Source: Pseudomonas entomophila (GTDB lineage Bacteria > Pseudomonadota > Gammaproteobacteria > Pseudomonadales > Pseudomonadaceae). Taken from it: a stretch of DNA of 64,000 bases. Under the pieces are notes generated by a model that did no database searches, was not told where the DNA came from, and was given only the letters and a program-made list of their open reading frames with translations. Made by a program: the position numbers and the translations under genes. Of the stretch, positions 30,707 to 40,335 are shown piece after piece. The stretch covers positions 5,191,501 to 5,255,500 of the forward strand of contig NZ_CP063832.1 of assembly GCF_023277925.1 (NCBI RefSeq). Direction: 5' to 3'. Positions within the stretch are counted from its first letter, which is position 1. The number at the start of each line of letters is the position of its first letter.

Positions 30707-31960
30707 TCAGTTGCCGTAAACCGGCAGCTTCTTGCAGATGGCCTTGACCTTCTCACGCACGGCGTCGATCACCGCTTCGTTGTTCAGGTCGGCCAGGATG
30801 TCGCAGATCCAGCCAGCCAGCTCGCGGCACTCGGCCTCTTTGAAGCCACGGGTGGTGACGGCAGGGGTGCCGAAACGCAGGCCCGAGGTGACGAACGGGG
30901 AGCGTGGGTCGTTGGGTACCGAGTTCTTGTTGACGGTGATGAAAGCCTTGCCCAGGGCGGCGTCGGCGTCCTTACCGGAGATTTCCTGCTTGATCAGCGA
31001 CAGCAGGAACAGGTGGTTCTGGGTGCCGCCGGAAACGACGTCGAAACCACGCTCGATGAACACTTCGGCCATGGCCTGGGCGTTCTTCACGACTTGCTGC
31101 TGGTAAGCCTTGAACTCAGGCTGCAGGGCTTCCTTGAAGCAGATCGCCTTGGCGGCGATGACGTGCTCCAGCGGGCCGCCTTGGGCGCCTGGGAAGACGG
31201 CGGAATTCAGCTTCTTCTCGATGTCGGCGTTGGCACGGGCCAGGATCAGGCCACCACGTGGACCGCGCAGGGTCTTGTGGGTGGTGGTGGTGACGACGTC
31301 GGCGAACGGAACCGGGTTCGGGTACACGCCAGCGGCGACCAGGCCAGCCACGTGGGCCATGTCGACGAACAGGTAGGCACCGACTTTGTCGGCGATGGCG
31401 CGGAAGCGTGGGAAGTCCAGGACCTGCGAGTAGGCGGAGAAGCCGGCGACGATCATCTTCGGCTTGTGCTCCAGGGCCAGCGCTTCGACTTCGTCGTAGT
31501 CGATCAGGCCGTTGGCGTCGATGCCGTACTGGATGGCGTTGTACAGCTTGCCCGAGGAGGAAACGCTGGCGCCGTGGGTCAGGTGACCACCGTGGGCCAG
31601 GCTCATGCCCAGGATGGTGTCACCGGCCGACAGAAGCGCGAGGTAGACAGCGGCGTTGGCTTGGGAGCCAGCGTGCGGCTGGACGTTGGCGTAGTCGGCG
31701 CCGAACAGCTCCTTGGCGCGGTCGATGGCCAGTTGCTCGACCACGTCGACGTACTCGCAGCCACCGTAGTAGCGCTTGCCTGGGTAACCTTCGGCGTACT
31801 TGTTGGTCAGAACCGAACCCTGGGCCTCCATGACCGCCGGGCTGGTGTAGTTTTCCGAAGCGATCAGCTCGATATGCTCTTCCTGGCGCAGGGCTTCTTG
31901 CTGCATGGCTTCGAAGAGCTCGGCGTCGTACTTGGCAATGGTCAAATCACGGCTGAACAT
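30707..31960 (-). CDS. glyA: Serine hydroxymethyltransferase GlyA
   Basis: A 417-aa PLP enzyme interconverting serine and glycine with tetrahydrofolate, the main source of one-carbon units. Signatures are the N-terminal [29 protein letters not shown], and the PLP-lysine motif [17 protein letters not shown] chose [15 protein letters not shown] (ATG at 31958-31960, preceded by GAGGACC). The longer MRTA extension lacks a ribosome site. Pseudomonads often carry more than one glyA, and I cannot tell which paralogue this is. Confidence 0.96.
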   Translation of the reverse strand: MFSRDLTIAKYDAELFEAMQQEALRQEEHIELIASENYTSPAVMEAQGSVLTNKYAEGYPGKRYYGGCEYVDVVEQLAIDRAKELFGADYANVQPHAGSQANAAVYLALLSAGDTILGMSLAHGGHLTHGASVSSSGKLYNAIQYGIDANGLIDYDEVEALALEHKPKMIVAGFSAYSQVLDFPRFRAIADKVGAYLFVDMAHVAGLVAAGVYPNPVPFADVVTTTTHKTLRGPRGGLILARANADIEKKLNSAVFPGAQGGPLEHVIAAKAICFKEALQPEFKAYQQQVVKNAQAMAEVFIERGFDVVSGGTQNHLFLLSLIKQEISGKDADAALGKAFITVNKNSVPNDPRSPFVTSGLRFGTPAVTTRGFKEAECRELAGWICDILADLNNEAVIDAVREKVKAICKKLPVYGN

Positions 31961-32130
31961 GGCGGTCCTCAAGGATCGGGCTGAATTGGGGGGGCATTCT
32001 AACCGATTGATTCGCCGCTGGCATATGAAGTGGCATCAAGTCGCGGACCAATGGCCTTCATGTTGCAACCCGCGCCGTGTCTGGGCTCGAGTTGACTTTC
32101 GGGTCCGTTTTTTCCGCTTCGGCACCGCAC

Positions 32131-32250
32131 CCTGTAGGAGCGGCCTTGAGCCGCGAAAGGGCCGCAAAGCGGCCCCGGCGATCTTCGCCTCAACACTGAA
32201 CCCTGGGGCTGCTGCGCAGCCCTTTCGCGGCTCAAGGCCGCTCCTACAGG
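32131..32250. repeat. REP palindrome pair (REPIN)
   Basis: CCTGTAGGAGCGGCCTTGAG and CTCAAGGCCGCTCCTACAGG form the ends of a 120-bp element with GC-rich internal palindromes (GGCCGCAAAGCGGCC and GGCTGCTGCGCAGCC). It fills most of the 310-bp gap between glyA and the next gene. The rest is AT-moderate glyA upstream sequence at 31961-32130, with no gene visible. Confidence 0.88.
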
Positions 32251-32270
32251 GATCGTGTGATACCGGGCGG

Positions 32271-35200
32271 TTACTGGAACATGAACAGCGTTTCGTTGCT
32301 GAACTGCGCCTCGAACTGGTTGGCCGGCATCGGCCGGCCGAACAGGTAGCCCTGCACTTCGTCGCAACCGTGCTCGCGCAGGAACTCCAGCTGTTCATGG
32401 GTTTCCACGCCCTCGGCGATCACCGCCAGGTTCAGGCTGTGGGCCATGGCGATGATCGCCCGGGCGATCTGTGCGTCCTGTTCGCCCTCGGGCAGGCCGT
32501 CGACGAAGGTGCGGTCGATCTTCAGCACGTCGATGGGGAACTGCTTGAGGTAGTTGAGCGATGAATAGCCGGTACCAAAGTCGTCGACCGCGATGCTCAG
32601 GCCGAGGTTCTTCAGGCTGTCGAGGATCTGCATGGCTTCATTGACTTCGCGCATCAGGATGCTTTCGGTCAGCTCCAGCTCCAGGCACGCCGGGGGCAGG
32701 CCGGTTTCTTCCAGGATGGTCGCGATCCGTGTGCCCAGCTGGCCGTCGGAGAACTGCCGCGCGGAGATGTTCACCGACACTTTCGGGACCCGCACCTTCT
32801 CCTTGTGCCAGGCCTTGAGCTGGCGGCAGGCCTCGCGCAGCACCCAGTCGCCGACATCCACCACCAGGCCCAGCTCCTCGATCACCGGGATGAAGTCGCC
32901 AGGCGGTACCAGGCCGCGGGTCGGGTGGCGCCAGCGCAGCAGGGCTTCGGCGCCGGTCAGGCGCTTGCCGTCGCCGCTGAACTGCGGCTGGTAGTAGAGG
33001 ATGAACTCGTTCTGCTCCAGGGCGTGGCGCAGGTCGCTCTCCAGCTCCAGGCGCTCGAGGGCGCTGGCGTTCATGTCGGCCTGGTAGAACTGGAAGTTGT
33101 TCTTGCCGCGCTCCTTGGCGTGGTACATGGCGGTGTCGGCGTTCTTCATCAGTTGGCTCAGCTCGCTGCCGTCCTGCGGGCTGAGGGCGATGCCGATACT
33201 GGCGGTGACGAAGAACTCGCGGTTCTCCAGCACGAAGGGGGTCACCAGGCTGTCGAGGATGTGCTCGGCCACGTGGATGGCACGGTTGAGCGCCAGTTCG
33301 CGGGTGGCTTTCGGTTGCAGCAGCAGGGTGAATTCGTCGCCACCCATGCGCGCCACGGTGTCGTCGTTGTCGACACAGGCCAGCAGGCGCTCGGCCATGT
33401 CCTTGAGCATGCGATCGCCCGCAGCGTGGCCAAGGGAGTCGTTGATCGGCTTGAAGCGGTCGAGGTCGAGGAACATCAGCACCACCCAGGCCTTCTGCCG
33501 CTCGGCCTGCTGCAGGGCGGTGTACAGGCGGTCCTGGAACAGCGTGCGGTTGGGCAGGTGGGTCAGGGCGTCGTAGTAGGCCAGGCGGTGGATACGTTGT
33601 TCGCTGGCCTTGCGTTCGCTGATGTCGGTGAAGAAACACACATAGCTGGCCAGGTCGCCTTCGTCGTCGAGCACCGCGGTGATGCCCACCCACGCTGGGT
33701 AGTGCTCGCCGTTACGGCGCTTGAGGAACACTTCGCCCTCCCAACTGCCGCGCTGGTTGAGCTGCTTGAGCACGTAGCCCAGGTGCGCGTCCTGTTGCTG
33801 CTCGACGGTGAGCATGCCGGGCAGTTGGTCGAGCACTTCGGCGACGGCGTAGCCGCTGACCCGGCTGAATGCTTCGTTGGCCTGGACGATGTAGCCGGCC
33901 GGGTCGGTGATCAGGATGGCCGAGGTGGAGTGTTCGAACACCGTGGCCGCCATGCGCAGGTCTTTCTCGGCCCGGCGCTGCTGGCTGATGTCACGGCCCA
34001 CGCCCAGCACGCCCTCGAAACGCTCGTGTTCGTCCCACACCAGCACCAGGCGCAGTTCAATGGGGATCTTGCGGCCATCGGCGCGCAGGCAGTCGAACAG
34101 GAACAGCTGCGTGGGCAGGGTGGTGCGCAACTGCGCCAGTTGTTCGGCGTTACCCTGTGCCTTGCTGACCCGTTCGATCAGGTCATAGGCGCCGCTGAGC
34201 TGGGCGGGGTTGGCGATGATCGACTGCCAGCCATTGGCGAAGATCCATTCGGCCTGGTAGCCCAGCACCGCCAGCACTGAGGGGCTGACATAGTTGAGCC
34301 GCAGCTGGTTGTCGGTGGAGAAGATCACGTCGCTGATGCTCTCGGCGAGCATGCGGTAGCGCTGCTCGCTGTCACGCAGCGACTCACTGGCCTCGATCTG
34401 CACCGTGACGTCCTTGCCCACGCCGATGATGCGGGTGACCAGGTCGTCGCTGTCGCGGGTCAGCACCTGCTCGCGGATGTCGTAGCAGCGCCAGCCGCCA
34501 TCACGGTGACGGAAGCGCAACTGGCAATGCAGCGACTGGCCGTAACTGGTGTTCAGCTGTTGCTGGCGCAGGGCGCGGTAGTGCGCGGCGTCCTCGGGGT
34601 GCAGCAGTAACTCCCAGAAGCGTTCGCCCATCTGTGCCAGCTCGGCGCGGTCGTAGCCCAGGGTCTGGCCGAGGTGGCGGTTGCTGAAGATCATCCGCTG
34701 GCTCTGCACGTCCTGCACGTAAAGCTGGTCGGGCACGGTACGTACCACGTCCGACCAGAAACTCTCGCGCTCGAGCAGGGACAACTCCACCTGCTTGCGG
34801 CTGGTGATGTCGCTGATGCTCAGGATCACCGCTTGGTAGTCGCGACGTTGCCGGGGCATGCGCACCATCAGCCACAGGTGCAGCTCGCCGCCCAGCGGCG
34901 CGGGGAGGCGTACCTCCAGCTCAAGCTGCTCACGTGCCTCGATCAACGCGTCGATCAGTTGCATGCCGACACTGTCGCGACCGTCGCCACTGCCCTCGAT
35001 CAGGCGCTGCCAGGCCCCCTGGTGGCAGTCGACGTTGAGCAACTGGCGGGCTACCTGGTTGATCTCGGTGATCTTCAGCTCAGCCAGCAGCGAACGCCGC
35101 AGGCTGGCGTCCAGGGCCAGGCTGTGGCGCAGGGCCGCGTGATTGCGCAGGTGGTAGCGGTCGAGCTGGCCGGGCAGGCTGGACAGGTCGAGCACGCACA

Positions 35201-36101
35201 GGGCTACGCCTGTGCCTTCGAAGATCTCCTGGTAGCGTCGACGGTCTTCCTGCAGGGCGCGCTGGCGACGGCGCATGTTGATCAGGGCGAGCACCGGCAG
35301 CAGGGCGCAGAACAGCACCAGCACACACTTGCCGATCAGCGCCGGGAGCAGCTTGTCGCGGGCCAGGCCTGCGTCGAACAGGCCGCGCAGTTGCCAGGTA
35401 CTGTTGTCGATGAAGGCCAGCATCACGCTCTGCAACGGCTCGTTGCTGGTCGGTTGCGTGCCGTGGCGTTCGATGACCTTGCCGTTGCGACTGTTTTCCA
35501 GCAGCCACGAAGGGTGGCCCGAGGCGTCCAGATGCTGGGTCAGCTCCTTGTAATAGGCAGGGCTCAGCCGCAGCAGCCAGTAGCCGCGATCCTGCTCGGC
35601 GCTTTGGCGCAACAGCAGGTAGACCAGCTGGTTGTCGGGCGCGTTGCTGTAGAAATAGACGCGACCCTGGTTCAGTTGCAGGATCTCGTCAATCATCTGG
35701 CGGTCGGGGCTGCCGTCGAGGGTGTCGCTGCGCACCTGCCCGGAGCTGTCCAGCCAGGCCATATGACGCAGCGCGGGGAGGTGCGCGCGCAGTGTCGCGA
35801 AGAGGCTGGGCAGGGCGGCGGGCGCCGGAGGTTTGACGTAGGGTTGGACCAGGTTCAGCGCCTGCTGGGCCTTGAGTGCCATGTTCAGGCCCAGATGGTC
35901 GGCCAGCTCGGCGCTGGTCGCCAGGCTTTGCTGGCGCAGGTCGGCCTGGGTGTGACGGAACTGGGTGAACAATTGCCACAGCAGCAACCCCAGCAAAACC
36001 AGGGCCAACAGGGCCAACGCCCCCTTGAGCGAGCCACGCAGGTGTGTGCCGGCCGATGAGTTGGCAGGGCGCAGGGGTGACGAGTGCGTGAGATTGGTCA
36101 A
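32271..36101 (-). CDS. Membrane-bound PAS-GGDEF-EAL cyclic-di-GMP enzyme
   Basis: A protein of about 1276 aa. Residues near 25-50 and 275-295 are transmembrane (ALALLALVLLGLLLWQLF; LVLFCALLPVLALINM) and flank a periplasmic sensor. Several PAS/PAC segments (about 300-850) precede GGDEF (ARMGGDEFTLLL, near 919) and EAL (AEALLRW, near 1052). The EAL catalytic set is intact: ELTES, DDFGTGYSS, KIDRTFV and EGVE. The product-inhibition RxxD site before GGDEF is absent (DNDD instead). It may be bifunctional or chiefly a phosphodiesterase. I favour TTG at 36099-36101 (AGGAC 8 nt upstream) over ATG at 36155, which lacks a ribosome site. Confidence 0.9.
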   Translation of the reverse strand: MTNLTHSSPLRPANSSAGTHLRGSLKGALALLALVLLGLLLWQLFTQFRHTQADLRQQSLATSAELADHLGLNMALKAQQALNLVQPYVKPPAPAALPSLFATLRAHLPALRHMAWLDSSGQVRSDTLDGSPDRQMIDEILQLNQGRVYFYSNAPDNQLVYLLLRQSAEQDRGYWLLRLSPAYYKELTQHLDASGHPSWLLENSRNGKVIERHGTQPTSNEPLQSVMLAFIDNSTWQLRGLFDAGLARDKLLPALIGKCVLVLFCALLPVLALINMRRRQRALQEDRRRYQEIFEGTGVALCVLDLSSLPGQLDRYHLRNHAALRHSLALDASLRRSLLAELKITEINQVARQLLNVDCHQGAWQRLIEGSGDGRDSVGMQLIDALIEAREQLELEVRLPAPLGGELHLWLMVRMPRQRRDYQAVILSISDITSRKQVELSLLERESFWSDVVRTVPDQLYVQDVQSQRMIFSNRHLGQTLGYDRAELAQMGERFWELLLHPEDAAHYRALRQQQLNTSYGQSLHCQLRFRHRDGGWRCYDIREQVLTRDSDDLVTRIIGVGKDVTVQIEASESLRDSEQRYRMLAESISDVIFSTDNQLRLNYVSPSVLAVLGYQAEWIFANGWQSIIANPAQLSGAYDLIERVSKAQGNAEQLAQLRTTLPTQLFLFDCLRADGRKIPIELRLVLVWDEHERFEGVLGVGRDISQQRRAEKDLRMAATVFEHSTSAILITDPAGYIVQANEAFSRVSGYAVAEVLDQLPGMLTVEQQQDAHLGYVLKQLNQRGSWEGEVFLKRRNGEHYPAWVGITAVLDDEGDLASYVCFFTDISERKASEQRIHRLAYYDALTHLPNRTLFQDRLYTALQQAERQKAWVVLMFLDLDRFKPINDSLGHAAGDRMLKDMAERLLACVDNDDTVARMGGDEFTLLLQPKATRELALNRAIHVAEHILDSLVTPFVLENREFFVTASIGIALSPQDGSELSQLMKNADTAMYHAKERGKNNFQFYQADMNASALERLELESDLRHALEQNEFILYYQPQFSGDGKRLTGAEALLRWRHPTRGLVPPGDFIPVIEELGLVVDVGDWVLREACRQLKAWHKEKVRVPKVSVNISARQFSDGQLGTRIATILEETGLPPACLELELTESILMREVNEAMQILDSLKNLGLSIAVDDFGTGYSSLNYLKQFPIDVLKIDRTFVDGLPEGEQDAQIARAIIAMAHSLNLAVIAEGVETHEQLEFLREHGCDEVQGYLFGRPMPANQFEAQFSNETLFMFQ

Positions 36102-36354
36102 GCGTTGGGTCCTGCGATTTGGCTGACGATGGCAGGGGGGTGTTTCACGGTGCATGCATGGCGCGTGCCGCGCGTGTCGGGCGCACTATAAGCCGCACAA
36201 GTGAAGCCGCCTAGAATGCCTTCAAATATGGCAAAGTGCCAGTCCGCGTGTCTCCAGCCGAGGTGCAGCCGGTCATGCCGGTTCGGCAAGACCCTGCGAC
36301 CTGTGCGAGAATGCCGCCCGCTTCAAATAGTCAACGCATCGGAGAAGTACGGTT

Positions 36355-36741
36355 TTGGTTACCCACTATTCCACCAATGGCCTCGATTCCGCCTGTGGGC
36401 GCAGCAGTGAGACGCTGGTCAGCACTGCCGTGGCCGAGGACGTGTCCTGCAAGACCTGCCAGCGCTCGCTGGCCAAGCCGGAGGCGGCCGCCTCGAAGAA
36501 CAAGACGCCATCGCTGGCCGAACTGCGCAAGACCGCCAAGGCGGCTGCGCAGCCGGCTGCAGTCGCAGCCAAGCCGGCGACCAAGGTGACCCGCGCACCT
36601 GCCGCCAAACCAGCCAAGGCCGTCGAGAAGGCCGCCCGCAGCGGCGGCTTCAGCGTCAAGGCTGCCTGGGCCGCGCGCTTGGCCGAGCAATCGGACCGTT
36701 GCCGCCTGCCGCGTGGCAAGGCCAAGCAAGCGCACGTCTGA
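36355..36741 (+). CDS. Small Cys-containing, Lys/Ala-rich protein
   Basis: A 128-aa protein I do not recognise. The N-terminal 40 residues contain DSACGRS and SCKTCQRSL, a possible small metal-binding knuckle (C-x19-C-x2-C). The rest is an Ala/Lys/Pro-rich low-complexity tail (KPATKVTRAPAAKPAKAVEKAA), as in histone-H1-like or nucleic-acid-binding proteins, ending with a basic cluster. TTG at 36355 is preceded by CGGAGAAG at 36339-36346, and no ATG or GTG fits. It is divergent from the GGDEF-EAL gene and upstream of ettA. The 253-bp divergent region contains promoters but no gene. Confidence 0.75.
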   Translation: MVTHYSTNGLDSACGRSSETLVSTAVAEDVSCKTCQRSLAKPEAAASKNKTPSLAELRKTAKAAAQPAAVAAKPATKVTRAPAAKPAKAVEKAARSGGFSVKAAWAARLAEQSDRCRLPRGKAKQAHV

Positions 36742-36753
36742 GCCTGCGCCACC

Positions 36754-36780
36754 GCCATCGCGGGCTTGACCCGCGATGGC
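36754..36780 (+). terminator. Hairpin after the Cys/Lys-rich protein gene
   Basis: GCCATCGCGGG-CTTGA-CCCGCGATGGC is a perfect 11-bp stem without a T-run. It could also be a degenerate REP of the CGCGGG class. Confidence 0.55.
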
Positions 36781-36934
36781 CATCGAACGGCGCCGCCATC
36801 TAGCCATCTGTGCAACGCCACGACTTGGCGTAGAATGGCCCACTTTGTTCAATGACACCCCGTAAACACATCCCCCTGGTCACCTGGCCGGGGCGAACGT
36901 CGATGTCTTTACCTATCTGATAGAGGGCTTGGTT

Positions 36935-38602
36935 TTGGCTCAATACGTCTACACCATGCATCGGCTGAGCAAGGTCGTGCCGCCGAAGCGGGAAATTCTC
37001 AAGAACATTTCCCTGTCGTTCTTCCCGGGCGCCAAGATTGGCGTGCTGGGCCTGAACGGCGCGGGTAAATCGACCCTGCTGCGGATCATGGCGGGCGTCG
37101 ACAAGGAATTCGACGGCGAAGCCCGTCCGATGCCCGACATCAACGTCGGCTACCTGCCCCAGGAGCCGCAGCTGGACCCGAGCAAGACCGTGCGTGAAGT
37201 GGTCGAGGAGGCGGTCAGCGTGATCAAGGACGCCCAGGCCCGCCTGGACGAGGTCTACGCCGCCTACGCCGACCCCGACGCCGACTTCGACAAGCTGGCC
37301 GCTGAGCAGGCCAAGCTCGAGGCCATCCTGCAGGCCGCCGACGGCCACAACCTGGAGCGCCAGCTGGACGTCGCCGCCGACGCCCTGCGCCTGCCGGCCT
37401 GGGATGCCCGCATCGAACACCTGTCCGGTGGCGAGAAACGCCGCGTGGCCCTGTGCCGCCTGCTGCTGTCGGCGCCCGACATGCTGCTGCTGGACGAACC
37501 GACCAACCACCTGGACGCCGACTCGGTGGCCTGGCTGGAGCGCTTCCTGCACGACTTCCCCGGCACCGTGGTGGCGATCACCCACGACCGTTACTTCCTC
37601 GACAACGTCGCTGGCTGGATCCTCGAACTGGACCGCGGCGCGGGCATCCCGTACGAAGGCAACTACTCGGGCTGGCTGGAAGCCAAGTCGGAGCGTCTGG
37701 CGCAGGAATCCAAGCAGCAGAGCGCCCACGAGAAAGCCATGAAAGAGGAACTGGAATGGGTGCGCAAAGGCGCCAAGGCCCGCCAGTCCAAATCCAAGGC
37801 TCGTCTGCAGCGCTTCGAAGAGATGCAGTCGCAGGAGTTCCAGAAGCGCAGCGAGACCAACGAGATCTACATCCCGGCCGGTCCACGCCTGGGTGACAAG
37901 GTCATCGAGTTCAAGAACGTCTCCAAAGGCTATGGCGACCGCGTGCTGATCGACAACCTGTCGTTCGCCATGCCTAAAGGCGCGATCGTCGGCGTGATCG
38001 GTGGTAACGGTGCCGGCAAGTCGACCTTGTTCCGCATGTTGATGGGCAAAGAACAGCCGGATTCGGGCAGCATCGAGATCGGCGAAACCGTGCAACTGGC
38101 CTGCGTCGACCAGAGCCGCGAAGACCTGGACGGCAGCAAGACCGTGTTCCAGCAGATCTCCGACGGTTCCGACCAGATCCGCATCGGCAACTACGAGATC
38201 CCGTCGCGTACCTACGTTGGCCGCTTCAACTTCAAGGGTGGTGACCAGCAGAAGTTCGTCAAGGACCTCTCCGGCGGTGAGCGTGGCCGCCTGCACCTGG
38301 CCCTGACGCTGAAAGAGGGCGGTAACGTCCTGCTGCTCGACGAACCGTCCAACGACCTCGACGTCGAAACCCTGCGTTCGCTGGAGGAAGCCCTGCTGGA
38401 CTTCCCAGGCGCCGCCATCGTGATCTCCCACGACCGTTGGTTCCTGGACCGCGTGGCGACCCACATCCTGGCGTACGAAGACGATTCGAACGTGGTGTTC
38501 TTCGAAGGCAACTACACCGAGTACGAAGCCGATCGCAAGAAGCGCCTGGGCGACGCCGCTGCCCAGCCGCACCGTGTGCGTCACAAGAAGCTGGCCCAGT
38601 AA
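36935..38602 (+). CDS. ettA: Energy-dependent translational throttle protein EttA (ABC-F)
   Basis: A 555-aa soluble ABC-F ATPase that binds the ribosomal E site and gates the first elongation steps according to ATP/ADP. It has two nucleotide-binding domains with Walker [10 protein letters not shown] (about residues 38-46) and GGNGAGKST (about 355). The signature [26 protein letters not shown] and Walker B LLLDEP motifs are present in both halves. The arm and linker ([20 protein letters not shown]) are typical of EttA. TTG at 36935 is chosen: AGAGGG lies 7 nt upstream and [10 protein letters not shown] is the canonical start. Confidence 0.96.
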   Translation: MAQYVYTMHRLSKVVPPKREILKNISLSFFPGAKIGVLGLNGAGKSTLLRIMAGVDKEFDGEARPMPDINVGYLPQEPQLDPSKTVREVVEEAVSVIKDAQARLDEVYAAYADPDADFDKLAAEQAKLEAILQAADGHNLERQLDVAADALRLPAWDARIEHLSGGEKRRVALCRLLLSAPDMLLLDEPTNHLDADSVAWLERFLHDFPGTVVAITHDRYFLDNVAGWILELDRGAGIPYEGNYSGWLEAKSERLAQESKQQSAHEKAMKEELEWVRKGAKARQSKSKARLQRFEEMQSQEFQKRSETNEIYIPAGPRLGDKVIEFKNVSKGYGDRVLIDNLSFAMPKGAIVGVIGGNGAGKSTLFRMLMGKEQPDSGSIEIGETVQLACVDQSREDLDGSKTVFQQISDGSDQIRIGNYEIPSRTYVGRFNFKGGDQQKFVKDLSGGERGRLHLALTLKEGGNVLLLDEPSNDLDVETLRSLEEALLDFPGAAIVISHDRWFLDRVATHILAYEDDSNVVFFEGNYTEYEADRKKRLGDAAAQPHRVRHKKLAQ

Positions 38603-38622
38603 GCCGGTTTTCGTTGCACAAG

Positions 38623-38649
38623 AATGGGGCCCTTCGGGGCCTCATTTTT
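38623..38649 (+). terminator. Rho-independent terminator of ettA
   Basis: AATGGGGCCC-TTCG-GGGCCTCATT (one G.T) followed by TTT, about 20 bp after the stop. Confidence 0.85.
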
Positions 38650-38665
38650 GTGCCTGGCTCTCGGG

Positions 38666-38740
38666 CTGTTCGCCGGCAAGCCGGCTCCTGCACGTGCCGC
38701 ATTGCCAGCCCTTCCTGTAGGAGCGGACTCATCCGCGGAA
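38666..38740. repeat. Two REP half-elements of different classes
   Basis: GTTCGCCGGCAAGCCGGCTC is followed by CTGTAGGAGCGGACTCATCC. The arms belong to two classes and do not pair with each other. Confidence 0.65.
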
Positions 38741-38754
38741 GAAGGCGACGCGAT

Positions 38755-38880
38755 TCTGATCTTGTATACAGTTATAGAAATTGCACCAAATAATTTCATA
38801 AAAACGACATTGCGCCCTGTTCCAGTGCGATTGGTTCTTGGTACATTCCCGAAAAAACCAAAAACAATCCCTCTTGGTGA
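38755..38880 (+). promoter_or_regulatory. AT-rich gdhA promoter/operator region
   Basis: The tract is far richer in A/T than its surroundings. It contains TTGTATACAG (38762), TTATAG (38772), TTGCACCAAA (38781-38790) and TTGCGCC (38810-38816). In P. putida NtrC is known to repress gdhA under nitrogen limitation, and TGCACCA-like half-sites are its usual target. Placing them here is my inference. Confidence 0.45.
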
Positions 38881-38890
38881 GATGTCTACC

Positions 38891-40231
38891 ATGATCGAAT
38901 CCGTCGACCATTTCCTGGCTCGTCTGCAACAGCGCGACCCGGCCCAGCCCGAGTTCCACCAGGCCGTGGAGGAGGTGCTGCGCAGCCTATGGCCCTTCCT
39001 CGAACAAAACCCCCACTACCTCGAAGCCGGCATCCTCGAACGCATGGTCGAGCCTGAGCGCGCGGTGCTGTTCCGCGTTTCCTGGGTCGATGACCAGGGC
39101 AAGGTCCAGGTCAACCGCGGCTACCGCATCCAGATGAGCAGCGCCATCGGCCCGTACAAGGGCGGCCTGCGCTTCCACCCGTCGGTGAACCTGGGCGTGC
39201 TCAAGTTCCTCGCCTTCGAGCAGGTGTTCAAGAACTCGTTGACGTCGCTGCCCATGGGCGGCGGCAAGGGTGGCTCGGACTTCGATCCGAAGGGTAAGAG
39301 CGACGCCGAGGTCATGCGCTTCTGCCAGGCGTTCATGAGCGAGCTGTACCGGCACATCGGTGCGGACCTGGATGTGCCGGCCGGCGACATCGGTGTCGGC
39401 GCCCGCGAGATCGGTTTCCTGTTCGGCCAGTACAAGCGCCTGGCCAACCAGTTCACTTCGGTGTTGACCGGCAAGGGCATGACCTACGGCGGCAGCCTGA
39501 TTCGCCCCGAGGCCACGGGGTACGGCTGCGTGTATTTCGCTGAAGAAATGCTCAAGCGCCAGGACAAGCGGATCGACGGTCGCCGGGTGGCCATCTCAGG
39601 CTCCGGCAACGTCGCCCAGTATGCCGCGCGCAAAGTGATGGACCTGGGCGGCAAGGTGATTTCGCTGTCCGACTCCGAAGGCACCCTGTTCTGCGAAGCC
39701 GGGCTGAACGATGAGCAGTGGGAGGCGCTGATGGCGCTGAAGAACGTCAAGCGAGGCCGCATCAGCGAGCTGGCCGGGCGTTACGGGCTGGAGTTCCGCA
39801 AGGGCCAGACGCCGTGGAGCCTGGCGTGCGACATCGCGCTGCCGTGTGCCACCCAGAACGAGCTGAACGCCGAAGACGCCCGCACCCTGCTGCGCAATGG
39901 CTGCATCTGCGTGGCGGAAGGCGCCAATATGCCGACCACCCTCGACGCTGTGGATATCTTTATCGAGGCTGGCATTCTCTACGCGCCTGGCAAGGCCTCC
40001 AATGCCGGTGGCGTGGCGGTGTCGGGCCTGGAAATGTCGCAGAACGCCATGCGCCTGCTGTGGACCGCTGGTGAAGTGGACAGCAAGTTGCACCACATCA
40101 TGCAGTCGATCCACCATGCCTGCGTGCATTACGGCGAAGAGGCCGATGGCCGCATCAACTATGTGAAAGGCGCCAACATCGCAGGCTTCGTGAAAGTCGC
40201 CGATGCCATGCTGGCGCAGGGCGTGGTCTGA
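38891..40231 (+). CDS. gdhA: NADP-specific glutamate dehydrogenase
   Basis: A 446-aa hexameric enzyme that aminates 2-oxoglutarate to glutamate when ammonium is plentiful. The substrate-site motif KGGLRFHPSVNLGVLKFL includes the conserved Lys. The catalytic region is LPMGGGKGGSDFDPKGKS, and the Rossmann loop is VAISGSGNVAQYAA. I chose ATG at 38891 (MIESVDHFLARL), with GGTGAG about 9 nt upstream. ATG at 38882 would place the ribosome site too close. It is monocistronic with its own AT-rich control region. Confidence 0.95.
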   Translation: MIESVDHFLARLQQRDPAQPEFHQAVEEVLRSLWPFLEQNPHYLEAGILERMVEPERAVLFRVSWVDDQGKVQVNRGYRIQMSSAIGPYKGGLRFHPSVNLGVLKFLAFEQVFKNSLTSLPMGGGKGGSDFDPKGKSDAEVMRFCQAFMSELYRHIGADLDVPAGDIGVGAREIGFLFGQYKRLANQFTSVLTGKGMTYGGSLIRPEATGYGCVYFAEEMLKRQDKRIDGRRVAISGSGNVAQYAARKVMDLGGKVISLSDSEGTLFCEAGLNDEQWEALMALKNVKRGRISELAGRYGLEFRKGQTPWSLACDIALPCATQNELNAEDARTLLRNGCICVAEGANMPTTLDAVDIFIEAGILYAPGKASNAGGVAVSGLEMSQNAMRLLWTAGEVDSKLHHIMQSIHHACVHYGEEADGRINYVKGANIAGFVKVADAMLAQGVV

Positions 40232-40263
40232 TTCGGGGACCATGGGGCTGCTGCGCAGCCCTT

Positions 40264-40330
40264 TCGCCGGCAAGGCTGGCTCCTACAGGATGGACGCTGT
40301 CCCTGTAGGAGCCGGCCTTGCCGGCGAATG
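40264..40330. repeat. REP palindrome pair
   Basis: TTCGCCGGCAAGGCTGGCTC and GAGCCGGCCTTGCCGGCGAA face each other across a short spacer, between the convergent genes gdhA and 40336-40833. Confidence 0.85.
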
Positions 40331-40335
40331 GGCGC

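Noticed and set aside
30656..31984. Open frame antisense to glyA
   Set aside because: Shadow of glyA; the start lies beside the bidirectional terminator and the product is V/G/D-rich.
34674..36059. Open frame antisense to the GGDEF-EAL gene
   Set aside because: Biased H/Q/V/A composition and full overlap with a confident multidomain gene.
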